This document shows, in pieces, positions 26,629-33,874 of a DNA stretch of 38,696 nucleotides (positions are counted from its first letter, which is position 1; every line of letters starts with the position of its first letter). The stretch is taken from positions 1 to 38,696 of the forward strand of contig JAFUHF010000053.1 in the NCBI GenBank assembly GCA_017468985.1, in the 5' to 3' direction. Under the pieces are notes generated by a model. The model saw only the letters and a program-made list of their open reading frames with translations, made no database searches and was not told the DNA's origin. Made by a program: the position numbers and the translations under genes. The DNA is from Bacteroidaceae bacterium. Its GTDB lineage: Bacteria > Bacteroidota > Bacteroidia > Bacteroidales > Bacteroidaceae.

Positions 26629-26994
26629 TTACCTCAAAGCCCCCGACAAAAGCATGCCGAGCCATACGGCAAGGATACCCACCGCCACGCTCAAGCCTAC
26701 ATAAACGGCGGCAAGCAATATGTCGCCCGTTTTCATCATCAAAAAGGTCTCGTTGGCAAAAGTACTGAAAGTAGTAAGTCCTCCACAGAAGCCCGTAACC
26801 AGAAGCAGCTTCATTTCAGGCGAAAGAAGGCCCCTTCCGGCCCACCCTACGAGCAAGCCGATCAACAGCGAGCCTAACAAGTTCACGGCCAGCGTGGACC
26901 ACGGCCAAGAACTGACGATGAGCCGCGATGCCAGATACCTGACCACTGCTCCTAAGGCTCCGCCAGCCGCTACCAGTAATATATTGCGCCACAT
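26629..26994 (-). CDS. crcB: Fluoride channel CrcB/Fluc
   Basis: A 121-residue, four-helix membrane protein that exports fluoride as a dual-topology dimer. GGALGAVVRYL at the N-terminus, NLLGSLLIGLL with the pore Asn, and GFCGGLTTFSTFANE with the phenylalanine and central sodium-site motif are all conserved. The start MWRNILL at 26994 fits the family; the in-frame codons upstream are probably not used. It lies between two related hairpins. No fluoride riboswitch was recognised upstream. Confidence 0.95.
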   Translation of the reverse strand: MWRNILLVAAGGALGAVVRYLASRLIVSSWPWSTLAVNLLGSLLIGLLVGWAGRGLLSPEMKLLLVTGFCGGLTTFSTFANETFLMMKTGDILLAAVYVGLSVAVGILAVWLGMLLSGALR

Positions 26995-27028
26995 GGGTTG
27001 ATGAGTGATGTTATCCTGACAAAAACAC

Positions 27029-27076
27029 AAAAAGCGAGGTGTGATTCCGGGCCAGGCCCATCACGCTTCGCTTTTT
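27029..27076. terminator. Strong hairpin between the DUF2795 gene and crcB
   Basis: Two 17-nt arms pair fully when two G-U pairs are allowed. A GGGC/GCCC pair lies inside the loop, and there is an A/T run on each side. It would end transcripts coming from the DUF2795 gene on the minus strand, and could also act on the plus strand. Its left arm shares AAAGCGAGGYGYG with the hairpin at 26531. Confidence 0.7.
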
Positions 27077-27112
27077 GCTGCTGCTTTAGCCCTTCTTGCC
27101 TAAAAAGAATGA

Positions 27113-27334
27113 CTAATATTCATCTTCGTTGAAAAAGAAGTCTTCTTTTGTAGGGTAATCAGGCCACAGATCTTCAATTGAATCATAAGGTTCACCCTCA
27201 TCCTCAATTTCCTGAAGATTTTCAACGACCTCCAATGGCGCGCCAGAACGCACGGCGTAATCAATGAGTTCATCTTTAGTTGCAGGCCATGGAGCATCTT
27301 CCAATTTTGAAGCTAATTCAAGTGTCCAATACAT
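27113..27334 (-). CDS. DUF2795 protein
   Basis: A 73-residue cytosolic protein of the DUF2795 family, found widely as small stand-alone proteins in Bacteroidetes. LEDAPWPATKDELIDYA and the following EVVENLQEI form the compact helical domain. The C-terminal third is strongly acidic (EDEGEPYDSIEDLWPDY) and ends FFFNEDEY. The function is unknown. It has a good promoter (TTTG-N19-TATTTTTG) and a terminator, so it appears to be a monocistronic gene. Confidence 0.85.
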   Translation of the reverse strand: MYWTLELASKLEDAPWPATKDELIDYAVRSGAPLEVVENLQEIEDEGEPYDSIEDLWPDYPTKEDFFFNEDEY

Positions 27335-27385
27335 GATAACCTATTTATATAACTTACTTTCGCGAGGATACCCTCTGTTTTGTCG

Positions 27386-27416
27386 TGCAAAAATACGATA
27401 TTCCTCTAAGGTTCCA
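27386..27416 (-). promoter_or_regulatory. Promoter of the DUF2795 gene
   Basis: Minus strand: TTTG (27413-27416) then 19 nt then TATTTTTG (27386-27393), about 50 nt before the ATG at 27334. A full match to the Bacteroidetes consensus. Confidence 0.7.
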
Positions 27417-27421
27417 AACCA

Positions 27422-27964
27422 TTACACCGTTTTTTCAGTCATTTGCTCCTGAAAATTCAGTTTTCGGGAAAATATGAAAAGAAAATCTGACAATCTGTTC
27501 ATATAAGATAGCAAATTAGCATCAATCTGACTGATTTCGGCAAGCGAAATGATATTTCGCTCTGCGCGGCGGCAAACGGTTCGGCACACATGGGCAACGC
27601 ACGCGGCCCGTGAACCGGCTGGCAGGATGAAGCTGTGCAACGGCGGCAAAGAGGCATCCATTTCGTCAATAACGCGTTCCAGCTCAGCTATTTTTTCTGC
27701 TGGAAAGGCTATGAGCCCTTCGCCCTTGGGAACGGTGGCCAATATGCCACCCACGCGGAACAGCCCTCGCTGAATGTCTTCAACTATGGCTACCTGGTCG
27801 GGATGCTGAAGATAAGTGGCCAGAAGGCCCAGCTGGCTATTGAGCTCATCAACAGTGCCATATGCCTCAATGCGCAAGGCGTTCTTCTTTACGCGCTCGC
27901 CACTGGCCAAGGAGGTTTGGCCTTGATCGCCAGTGCGAGTATATACGGTGGCTTTCTTTGTCAT
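27422..27964 (-). CDS. Cob(I)alamin adenosyltransferase, PduO type
   Basis: A 180-residue enzyme that transfers adenosyl from ATP to cob(I)alamin to make coenzyme B12. YTRTGDQGQTSL is the N-terminal ATP-binding motif of the PduO-type family, followed by RIEAYGTVDELNSQLG. CRRAERNIISL and NRLSDFLFIFSR are the C-terminal signature helices. It is cytosolic and acts as a trimer in characterised relatives. The gene starts 12 nt after the methyltransferase-like gene, so the two share a transcript. No cobalamin riboswitch was seen upstream. Confidence 0.95.
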   Translation of the reverse strand: MTKKATVYTRTGDQGQTSLASGERVKKNALRIEAYGTVDELNSQLGLLATYLQHPDQVAIVEDIQRGLFRVGGILATVPKGEGLIAFPAEKIAELERVIDEMDASLPPLHSFILPAGSRAACVAHVCRTVCRRAERNIISLAEISQIDANLLSYMNRLSDFLFIFSRKLNFQEQMTEKTV

Positions 27965-27976
27965 TTAAAATCGGGA

Positions 27977-28597
27977 TTAAAGGTATAACTTGTAATGTTG
28001 CTTGGAAAATCGAGGGTTAAGAAAAAGGATGCCGTATGTCAGGAGGTCAAAACTGACGGTAGACTGGGGCATGGCCACCAAGCGTTGCCAAAATTTACCA
28101 TCAGAATTGCACCTATTGACGCCGCGAATGGCTACAACCACATCGCCATCCAGCTTAGGAAGCATTTCCAGAAGAAAATCTCCGTACCGCTGCAAATGTT
28201 CCACGATGACCATCTCCTTCGACTGAAACGTGGAAAGCAGCACCTGAAGTTCTGCTTCGTCACGATAGGTCCGGAGGCCTGCGCTTTGGCACCCTGCCTT
28301 TACCCAAAGCTGCAAAGCCTCGGCACTTTCCGCCGGAAGCCAAATGACAGGAGGCTGGCAGAAGTTGGCCAAGCGAAAGAGAAAACGCAGCTGTTTGGGA
28401 GAATAAGACGCACCGCCTTGAGGAGAATCGGCATAGGCAGACGGCAAACTTTGATAGGCATAGTAGGAATGGTGCTCATAAACCACATCCTGCAAAAAGG
28501 ATTGGGCAAAAGGCGACTGAACGCCAAATCCCTTTCGCTGCCGGAAGCGTAGCAACCCATGGATGGGAGCTAAAACTATAGCGCACACATTTTTCAT
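27977..28597 (-). CDS. Methyltransferase-like protein
   Basis: A 206-residue protein resembling the small class I SAM-dependent methyltransferase-like proteins of Bacteroidetes. Supporting features are the N-terminal FGVQSPFAQSFLQDVV (compare HGVHSPF in relatives), a Rossmann-like middle (MVIVEHLQRYGDFLLEML) and the ending SFDLLTYGILFLNPRFSKQHYKL. The canonical glycine-rich SAM loop is degenerate or absent, as PVIWLPAES is in its place. Activity is therefore uncertain. It is upstream of, and probably co-transcribed with, the cobalamin adenosyltransferase gene. Confidence 0.65.
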   Translation of the reverse strand: MKNVCAIVLAPIHGLLRFRQRKGFGVQSPFAQSFLQDVVYEHHSYYAYQSLPSAYADSPQGGASYSPKQLRFLFRLANFCQPPVIWLPAESAEALQLWVKAGCQSAGLRTYRDEAELQVLLSTFQSKEMVIVEHLQRYGDFLLEMLPKLDGDVVVAIRGVNRCNSDGKFWQRLVAMPQSTVSFDLLTYGILFLNPRFSKQHYKLYL

Positions 28598-28612
28598 GGC
28601 GCTAAAGTAGCA

Positions 28613-28640
28613 AAAATATGATACGTATGGGTGACAAATC
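28613..28640 (-). promoter_or_regulatory. Promoter of the methyltransferase-like/adenosyltransferase pair
   Basis: Minus strand TATTTTTG (28613-28620) with TTTG at 28637-28640. The 16-nt spacing is short. It lies 16 nt before the ATG at 28597. Confidence 0.5.
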
Positions 28641-28694
28641 CGACCGATTTTTACTAAAAAACGTTAGGAAGCCATTTTTTGTGACAGCCAGACT

Positions 28695-28724
28695 TGTATA
28701 TATAAAATGAAGTCGTTAACTTCG
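28695..28724 (+). promoter_or_regulatory. Promoter of the candidate small RNA
   Basis: TTG at 28695-28697 and TAACTTCG at 28717-28724 are 19 nt apart. The -7 box is one base off consensus. No gene follows on this strand before a terminator. Confidence 0.5.
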
Positions 28725-28730
28725 CAACGT

Positions 28731-28791
28731 GTTTTTCATAGTATTAGATTTAAGGTTAACAAGATTGGGATACGGTGGTATCCCATTTTTT
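28731..28791 (+). ncRNA. Candidate small RNA of about 60 nt
   Basis: A promoter (28695-28724) and a strong terminator (28766-28791) frame about 60 nt with no open reading frame. The middle contains GTATTAGATTTAAGGTTAAC, which I believe recurs in Bacteroidales non-coding RNAs or leaders; that is recollection and has not been checked. The Rfam motif Bacteroidales-1, which also has a promoter at one end and a terminator at the other, is one family to test. Confidence 0.45.
28766..28791 (+). terminator. Intrinsic terminator of the candidate small RNA
   Basis: TGGGATAC and GTATCCCA form a perfect 8-bp stem with a 4-nt loop, followed directly by T6. Confidence 0.8.
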
Positions 28792-28842
28792 GTATGCTGA
28801 AAATACAACGACTCACGTCATATCCCTATTCCATATATCATA

Positions 28843-28869
28843 AAAGTCCTGGCCATTGGCCAGGACTTT
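28843..28869 (-). terminator. Terminator after tRNA-Gln
   Basis: AAAGTCCTGGCC and GGCCAGGACTTT form a perfect 12-bp stem with a 3-nt loop, 5 nt beyond the tRNA CCA end on the minus strand, ending in a T run. Confidence 0.85.
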
Positions 28870-28873
28870 CACT

Positions 28874-28947
28874 TGGTTGTTCTACTCCGATTCGAACGGG
28901 GACTAAAGGCACCAAAAACCCGTGTGCTACCATTACACCATAGAACA
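28874..28947 (-). tRNA. tRNA-Gln (anticodon UUG)
   Basis: Minus-strand cloverleaf with encoded CCA. The acceptor stem TGTTCTA/TAGAACA pairs perfectly, the D arm has GTGT/GCAC, the anticodon loop reads TTTTGGT (anticodon TTG), and the T loop is TTCGAAT. Two weak points stand out: the first anticodon-stem pair is C-U, and the second T-stem pair is C-A. The tRNA has its own promoter, a leader hairpin (28956-28974) and a terminator. Confidence 0.9.
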
Positions 28948-28982
28948 ATCCCTATAAAGAGGATTTACCTCTTTAGCGTTTG

Positions 28983-29012
28983 CAAAGTTACGCACTTATT
29001 TTGATATAGCAA
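28983..29012 (-). promoter_or_regulatory. Promoter of tRNA-Gln
   Basis: Minus strand TTG (29010-29012), 19 nt, TAACTTTG (28983-28990). The -33 part lies inside the last codons of the phosphodiesterase gene. The transcript starts next to a 7-bp hairpin (AAAGAGG/CCTCTTT) ahead of the tRNA. Confidence 0.65.
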
Positions 29013-29942
29013 GCCTTAAACCGGGATTTTTATTAATCGCACCGCGATAACCATACCCGTTCAGGTAATCGAGCATTTCTTGCGGATGGTCGGTTTGGAA
29101 AACCGTTGTGCCATGACGGAGCAAGACGCCCCATGAGGCATCGGCACCTTCACGAATGGCCTTTTCGTCAGTATATCCGCCCGAAACCTGCGGCCACATC
29201 GTTCCCACCAAGATGCGGCAGCCTCGGGCCTCTATTTGGCACAGAAGTTCGGCCACACGAGGAGTGATCTGGCTCATTACGCACTCTATGGCACCCACTC
29301 CGCGCTCTAAATAATAAGCAACGCTTTCTGCCGCATCATTACGGTCCATTACGATGACCGGCATACACTCCACACGAGCAGTCAGACCATCGCGAATAGC
29401 ATGAGCCTCGGATACGTGGTCGGGAAGTTTGAAGTTGATCTCCTGCAGCACACCCATTCGGGCTGCAAGGTCACAAATCTCGGGATAGTAGGAATATCCT
29501 TTATCAATGTTGAGCAGTATCTTGCCCTTGGCCGCACGAAACACTTCCTGAAGCATAGGAATGCGTTCGTGAGTAAGTTTACCATCCGGTCCCCTCAGCC
29601 GATAGCGACGAAGATCCTTGAGCGTCAAGCTATCTATAGAACCGCTACCATTGGTCATTTGATCAATGGTAGCGTTATGCATTAATACATAATGGCCATC
29701 TTTGGTACGACGAACATCTATCTCTATCATGTCCACCCCATCCGGATGCAGTTTCGAAGCGACAGGAGCGAGTTTTCCGGAGCATGAAGATGGTCGCCGC
29801 GATGGGCAAGAACCATTACTGCGGCCGTATCGGGATGATGGTAGATTTGCCGCAATAGGTCTGATCTTTTCCATCCTGTTTTTGCCATGCCTTCCATCGA
29901 AAACAAGCCAATGGTCAAGATCAGCAACAATCGCAACTTCAT
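28996..29942 (-). pseudogene. Glycerophosphodiester phosphodiesterase, frameshifted
   Basis: Two overlapping minus-strand frames together make one GDPD protein. The first (from ATG 29942) gives a signal peptide (MKLRLLLILTIGLFSMEG) and the catalytic-site motif AHRGDHLHAPENSL, and runs to RNCIRMG before stopping. The second continues VDMIEIDVRRTKDGHYVLMHN with the metal-binding Glu and Asp and the second catalytic His, down to the C-terminus. The shift falls at a run of four G (C on the plus strand at 29736-29739). One extra G would restore a 315-residue exported enzyme that hydrolyses glycerophosphodiesters. It may be a real loss-of-function mutation, a slippage site or a sequencing error. 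It follows tyrS by 52 nt. Confidence 0.85.
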
Positions 29943-29961
29943 ACCCACCACTTATACCATC

Positions 29962-29990
29962 GATTCTTGCAAAAAACGATTGCAGGAATC
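29962..29990 (-). terminator. Hairpin between tyrS and the phosphodiesterase gene
   Basis: Two 10-nt arms pair with one G-U pair around a 9-nt loop in the 52-nt gap. No T run follows on the minus strand, so it may only partly stop tyrS transcripts. Confidence 0.35.
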
Positions 29991-29994
29991 CTTC

Positions 29995-31290
29995 TTAGCG
30001 CGCAATGATGAGGAAATAATTCTTCTTGCCTCGCTGCACGAGCAGATATTTGCCGTCCAGCAAATCGTCGGCCGTCAGCAAGAGCTCTGCATCGGTCACT
30101 TTCTCCTTGTTGATGCTTACACCACCACCTTTTACCAGCTTGCGATACTCGCTCTTGGAGGGGAAGCACTGCGTTTTCTCTGCCAGCAGGTCAACGGCCT
30201 TGCTGCCCACAATTTCCTCTTTGGAAAGTTCGTAGGTGGGAACGCCATCGAACACGCTAAGCAGCGTGGCCTCATCGAGCCTCAGGAGATTTTCCTTCGT
30301 GGCCTTTCCGAAAAGCAGATTGCTGGCTTCGATGGCCAAATCATATTGTTCGCGTCCATGCACCATCACGGTCACCTCCTCGCCCAAGCGCTTTTGGAGT
30401 ATGCGGCGACCGGGATCCGTCTGGTGCTCTTCTACCAAGGATTGAATCTCTTCGCGAGTAAGCGAGGTGAAGATTTTGATGTAACGCTCGGCGTCTTCAT
30501 CGCTGACGTTGAGCCAGAACTGATAGAAGCTATAGGGCGTTGTGCGTGCAGGATCGAGCCATACATTTCCTTGTTCGGTTTTGCCGAATTTCTTGCCGTC
30601 GGCCTTGGTAATGAGTGGGCAGGTAAGTCCATAGGCAGCGTTTTCGATACCCAAAGTACGACGTATGAGCTCCGTACCGGTAGTGATGTTACCCCACTGG
30701 TCGTTGCCGCCCAACTGCAGCTTACAATTCTTGGTTTGATAGAGATGCAGAAAATCGTAGCCCTGCAGAAGCTGATACGTGAATTCCGTAAACGAAAGGC
30801 CGTCACGTGCCTCGCCGTTGAGGCGTTTCTGAACACTTTCCTTGGCCATCATGTAATTAACCGTGATATGTTTACCCACGGTGCGAGCAAAATCAAGGAA
30901 AGTAAAATCTTTCATCCAGTCATAGTTGTTGACCATTTCGGCACGGTTGGGTGCGTCGGTGTCGAAGTCAAGAAACTTGGCCACCTGCCGCTTGATGCAC
31001 TCTTGATTGTGGTAAAGCGTGTCAGCATCGAGCAGATTGCGCTCCTGACTCTTCCCTGAAGGGTCACCAATCATGCCGGTAGCACCTCCCACAAGAATAA
31101 TGGGCTTATGGCCGCACCGCTGCAAGTGGCGCAACATCATAATACCGCACAAGTGACCGATATGCAGAGAATCGGCCGTAGGATCAGTGCCTAAATAGGC
31201 GGTTACCATCTCCTTTTGCAGGAGTTCTTCCGTGCCTGGCATGATTTGGGCAAGCATGCCACGCCATTTTAGTTCTTCAACAAAATTCAT
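29995..31290 (-). CDS. tyrS: Tyrosyl-tRNA synthetase
   Basis: A 431-residue class I synthetase that charges tRNA-Tyr. The HIGH motif is at residues 43-46 (SLHIGHL) and the KMSKS-equivalent is KFGKT (near residue 233). The C-terminal S4-like RNA-binding domain ([21 protein letters not shown] onward, in parts) is present. The length is usual. A full-consensus promoter lies upstream inside a duplicated sequence. A long open frame antisense to it is an artefact of codon use. Confidence 0.97.
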   Translation of the reverse strand: MNFVEELKWRGMLAQIMPGTEELLQKEMVTAYLGTDPTADSLHIGHLCGIMMLRHLQRCGHKPIILVGGATGMIGDPSGKSQERNLLDADTLYHNQECIKRQVAKFLDFDTDAPNRAEMVNNYDWMKDFTFLDFARTVGKHITVNYMMAKESVQKRLNGEARDGLSFTEFTYQLLQGYDFLHLYQTKNCKLQLGGNDQWGNITTGTELIRRTLGIENAAYGLTCPLITKADGKKFGKTEQGNVWLDPARTTPYSFYQFWLNVSDEDAERYIKIFTSLTREEIQSLVEEHQTDPGRRILQKRLGEEVTVMVHGREQYDLAIEASNLLFGKATKENLLRLDEATLLSVFDGVPTYELSKEEIVGSKAVDLLAEKTQCFPSKSEYRKLVKGGGVSINKEKVTDAELLLTADDLLDGKYLLVQRGKKNYFLIIAR

Positions 31291-31323
31291 CGAATGATTT
31301 GATCTGTATTTTTATTACGGGTG

Positions 31324-31354
31324 CAAAGTTACGATTAAGCGAGAGAAAAGCAAA
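31324..31354 (-). promoter_or_regulatory. Promoter of tyrS
   Basis: Minus strand TTTG (31351-31354), 19 nt, TAACTTTG (31324-31331), 34 nt before the ATG. The -33 box and spacer are part of a 25-nt sequence that is duplicated 86 nt upstream. Confidence 0.75.
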
Positions 31355-31440
31355 GGAAAGTAAACTTTGTTTTGCTTTTCCGAGCATAGTAAATTCATGA
31401 GCGCAGCAAATAAAGTACGATTGAGCGAGAGAAAAGCAAA
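31330..31440. repeat. 25-nt direct repeat flanking an imperfect palindrome
   Basis: Copies at 31330-31354 and 31416-31440 differ by one base. Between and overlapping them, AAAAGCAAAGG at 31346 is mirrored by TTTGTTTTGCTTTT up to 31379, an imperfect palindrome centred near 31363. Copy one contains a working-looking promoter; copy two has the -33 and spacer but a degraded -7. Confidence 0.7.
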
Positions 31441-31776
31441 ACAAAAACACGAAGTTTTTTATTGATATATGCTAAATATATCTTTCACCCTTTTTACGGA
31501 TTTGACGGTTTGACAAGCCCACTTTACGATTCTTATTTTGGTCGACCGCTAAAAAATGTGCATCGTATTTGGCGTTGAGGCTATGAAAACATATTATTCT
31601 TTAGTGTTTTTCGAGGTTTTAACCCTGAAATGACATGGCTACACATCCCAAACGTAGGATGTCCGACAAAACAAGCATTTACAAACAAGACTTGATTTCT
31701 TAGCTGACACCAAAAATTAAAAAAACGTAACGTATTTATCCGTACAAGAGAAAACAGCCATAACGAATAAAAAATG
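31441..31776. other. AT-rich gene-free stretch between the tyrS promoter and tatD
   Basis: No supported gene or RNA is seen. The segment at about 31600-31690 reminds me of intergenic sequence repeated in Prevotella genomes, but this is recollection only. A short hydrophobic frame antisense here merely extends a shadow of tatD. Confidence 0.4.
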
Positions 31777-32397
31777 TTAAATATGCTGCACAGAAAGCGC
31801 TGCTGCGCTATGAATGGCCTGCACCTCAGCAAGGGAGAGGCCGGAATCGTCGGTTTCGGCATAACGGAATGTCTCAGGGCAGGCAAGGAGAGACGTAGCA
31901 TTGAACTTGGGACCAAAGCTGAGCTGAAAGCCGGCCTTGAGAAGTTGCTGCGCCAGCTGTGGCTTTCCGCGAAAACCGTGAATGATGCGCACGCCAGCGG
32001 AAGGACATTCCTTATGCAAGCGGAGCAGTTCAGCCCAGCAACCCACACAATGGATGATGAGCGGAAACTGACGATTTGCGGCCAGCTGCATCTGGCGCCG
32101 GAAGTAGGCTTCCTGCTGCGGCAGCGTGGCGCGACAACGATGGTCCAGGCCGCATTCGCCCATGGCCTGCACCTGCGGCAACTCCATCAGGGCATTAAGT
32201 CCGAGAAAGGCCCGTTCCCAATCGCCCTCGAAAAGCGGATGAATGCCGACCGAATAGATGGCTCCCGGGACGAAGCGGCACTTCTCGGAATGGAGCAACC
32301 ACTCCATGGGTACATTCACAATGGCCCTGCCAGCAGGCGCCAGCAGATGGTGTGTATGGCAATCCATGTCGTGAAGTGGCAGCATGGGAATGGACAT
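31777..32397 (-). CDS. TatD-family metal-dependent hydrolase
   Basis: A 206-residue TIM-barrel hydrolase of the TatD family, known for 3'-5' DNase and RNase activity. Likely metal ligands are in DCHTHH, GECGLDH (Glu), PLIIHCVG (His), RIIHGFRG (His) and ETDDSG (Asp). It is shorter than the roughly 260-residue E. coli TatD, as in other Bacteroidetes members. The ATG at 32397, 4 nt after the yidD stop, gives the usual short N-terminus; in-frame ATGs at 32418 and 32424 inside yidD are alternatives. It ends the metK-to-tatD run. Confidence 0.88.
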   Translation of the reverse strand: MSIPMLPLHDMDCHTHHLLAPAGRAIVNVPMEWLLHSEKCRFVPGAIYSVGIHPLFEGDWERAFLGLNALMELPQVQAMGECGLDHRCRATLPQQEAYFRRQMQLAANRQFPLIIHCVGCWAELLRLHKECPSAGVRIIHGFRGKPQLAQQLLKAGFQLSFGPKFNATSLLACPETFRYAETDDSGLSLAEVQAIHSAAALSVQHI

Positions 32398-32401
32398 GAA
32401 G

Positions 32402-32638
32402 TCAGGGAACGGGGTCATAACCATGGCCTCCCCAGGGATGGCAGCGCAGCAAGCGGCGCAAGGCCAGCCAAAGGCCCTTGACTGGACCATGCTTCATGAT
32501 GGCCTCTGCGGCATATTGCGAGCACGTGGGGGTGAAACGGCAAGTGGGTGGCGTAAAGGGAGAGATGAATCGCTGGTAGAAGCGAATAGGGAGTATCAGC
32601 ATCTGCCGCATAAAGTTGGAAACGGACTGCCTCATCAT
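32402..32638 (-). CDS. yidD: Membrane protein insertion efficiency factor YidD
   Basis: A 78-residue protein that assists YidC-dependent membrane protein insertion. [25 protein letters not shown] with its three cysteines, and [13 protein letters not shown] are the family hallmarks. The start ATG overlaps the rnpA stop (ATGA), matching the widely conserved rnpA-yidD pairing; an immediately following ATG is also possible. Confidence 0.95.
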   Translation of the reverse strand: MMRQSVSNFMRQMLILPIRFYQRFISPFTPPTCRFTPTCSQYAAEAIMKHGPVKGLWLALRRLLRCHPWGGHGYDPVP

Positions 32639-33018
32639 GACGAAGGAGCTATGATCTGCTTGATGATCCACCTCATGGAACTTCTCACGCGCCGAGAATC
32701 CACTGGCTGGTCTGACAGCCAAATGAATGCCACATTCAACCGTTCGCCACGTTCTTCGAGCGTGGAGGTAAGCAGATGTTTTTCCTGGCGGTAGGCTTCG
32801 CGCATCTGACGTTTCGCCCTGTTGCGGTCTACGGCGTGCTTAAAATGGCGTTTAGAAACGCTCAACAACACCACGACCCTCTCGCCCTCTCCTTCGGCCT
32901 GTCGGAACACTGCCCTAAACGGAAACGAGGTGAGCGAACGCAAGGGAGAGGCAAACAATGTCTCAATGGTCTTTCGCGAAACCATTCGTTCAGATTTATG
33001 GAAACCAAAGGAAGACAT
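32635..33018 (-). CDS. rnpA: Ribonuclease P protein component
   Basis: A 127-residue basic protein that pairs with RNase P RNA to mature tRNA 5' ends. FRAVFRQAE and [22 protein letters not shown] contain the conserved RNR motif. The N-terminus [11 protein letters not shown] is usual for the family. It overlaps yidD by 4 nt and follows hemD after 95 nt with no promoter box seen. It is therefore probably read from the upstream run. The usual neighbour rpmH is absent here. Confidence 0.95.
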   Translation of the reverse strand: MSSFGFHKSERMVSRKTIETLFASPLRSLTSFPFRAVFRQAEGEGERVVVLLSVSKRHFKHAVDRNRAKRQMREAYRQEKHLLTSTLEERGERLNVAFIWLSDQPVDSRRVRSSMRWIIKQIIAPSS

Positions 33019-33113
33019 GGGACGAACCTCTAAAGAAACGTTGCTAAAAAAACGGAGGAACCGACAGCCTGTCTGGCCTACGCCCTTCGCACTAAGCTGA
33101 GCCTCAAGGCGCG

Positions 33114-33857
33114 CTACTTATTAATGCGCTCCAAATAGAGCTCCAGCGCTCCAGTCATTGAAGGGGCCTCGGCCGACGGAGCCTTGAGATCTAAGCGAAA
33201 GCCACGCTCCTCAATGGCTTTTGCCGTAGACTCGCCAAAGCATCCAAAGCGAATGTCGCCTTGCTGGAAGTCAGGGAAGTTTTCTGTCAGAGACTTCACG
33301 CCGCTTGGAGTGAAGAAGATGATCATGTCATAATCGAAGCCTTTCTTCTTGTCAAGCATGGTGCTCACCGTGCGATACATCACCGCCTCTGTATGGATGA
33401 GGTTGCGATTGTTGAGCATTTGGGTTACATCCAAGTGGTGTACGTCGCTCTGGGGCACAAAATAGCGTTCCTTCTTGTGCTTGGCCATGATGTCAATCAA
33501 GTCTTGCCATTGGCCGGTCTTTCCAAAGAAGATTTTGCGCTTTCTGTACTGCACGTACTTCTGTACATAGAGGGCCACCTTCTCGGAAATGAAGAAATAC
33601 TTCATGTCCTCAGGGACACTAACCCTTAAGTCCTTGCAAAGAGAAAAGAAGTGATCAATGGCATGATGGGAATTGAATACAATGGCAGTGTGGTCGAGAA
33701 TTGAAACCCTTTGATCCCGAAATTCACGCGTAGTTAGTCGTTCAACGTGGATTAACGGCCGAAAATCAATTTTCACATCAAACTTCTTCTCTATTTCAAA
33801 ATAGGGAGACTTCTCCGAAGTTGGAGCTGGCTGAGAAACGAGGATTTTCTTTACCAT
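33114..33857 (-). CDS. hemD: Uroporphyrinogen-III synthase
   Basis: A 247-residue enzyme that cyclises hydroxymethylbilane to uroporphyrinogen III in heme and corrin synthesis. The family is poorly conserved. Supporting features are KKILVSQPAP at the N-terminus, DHTAIVFNSHHAIDHFF, and MIIFFTPSGVKSLTENF with the conserved Thr-Pro-Ser-Gly, then RFGCFGESTAKAIEERGF. It follows the DUF4271 gene by 17 nt, an arrangement I recall from other Bacteroidetes. Confidence 0.9.
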   Translation of the reverse strand: MVKKILVSQPAPTSEKSPYFEIEKKFDVKIDFRPLIHVERLTTREFRDQRVSILDHTAIVFNSHHAIDHFFSLCKDLRVSVPEDMKYFFISEKVALYVQKYVQYRKRKIFFGKTGQWQDLIDIMAKHKKERYFVPQSDVHHLDVTQMLNNRNLIHTEAVMYRTVSTMLDKKKGFDYDMIIFFTPSGVKSLTENFPDFQQGDIRFGCFGESTAKAIEERGFRLDLKAPSAEAPSMTGALELYLERINK

Positions 33858-33874
33858 TTTCTATCTTCTAAATC

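Noticed and set aside
26995-27112. Fluoride riboswitch before crcB
   Set aside because: Only a GTGATGGG piece resembles the motif; the sequence is better explained as a long terminator hairpin.
28996-29942. Programmed ribosomal frameshift in the phosphodiesterase gene
   Set aside because: A G4 run without a clear slippery heptamer or downstream structure is weak evidence; mutation or sequencing error is simpler.
29887-31059. A 390-codon open frame on the plus strand
   Set aside because: It is antisense to tyrS, which has full family motifs; the frame is open because of tyrS codon use.
31774-32481. A 235-codon open frame on the plus strand
   Set aside because: It is antisense to tatD and yidD, which are well supported by motifs and overlapping gene order.
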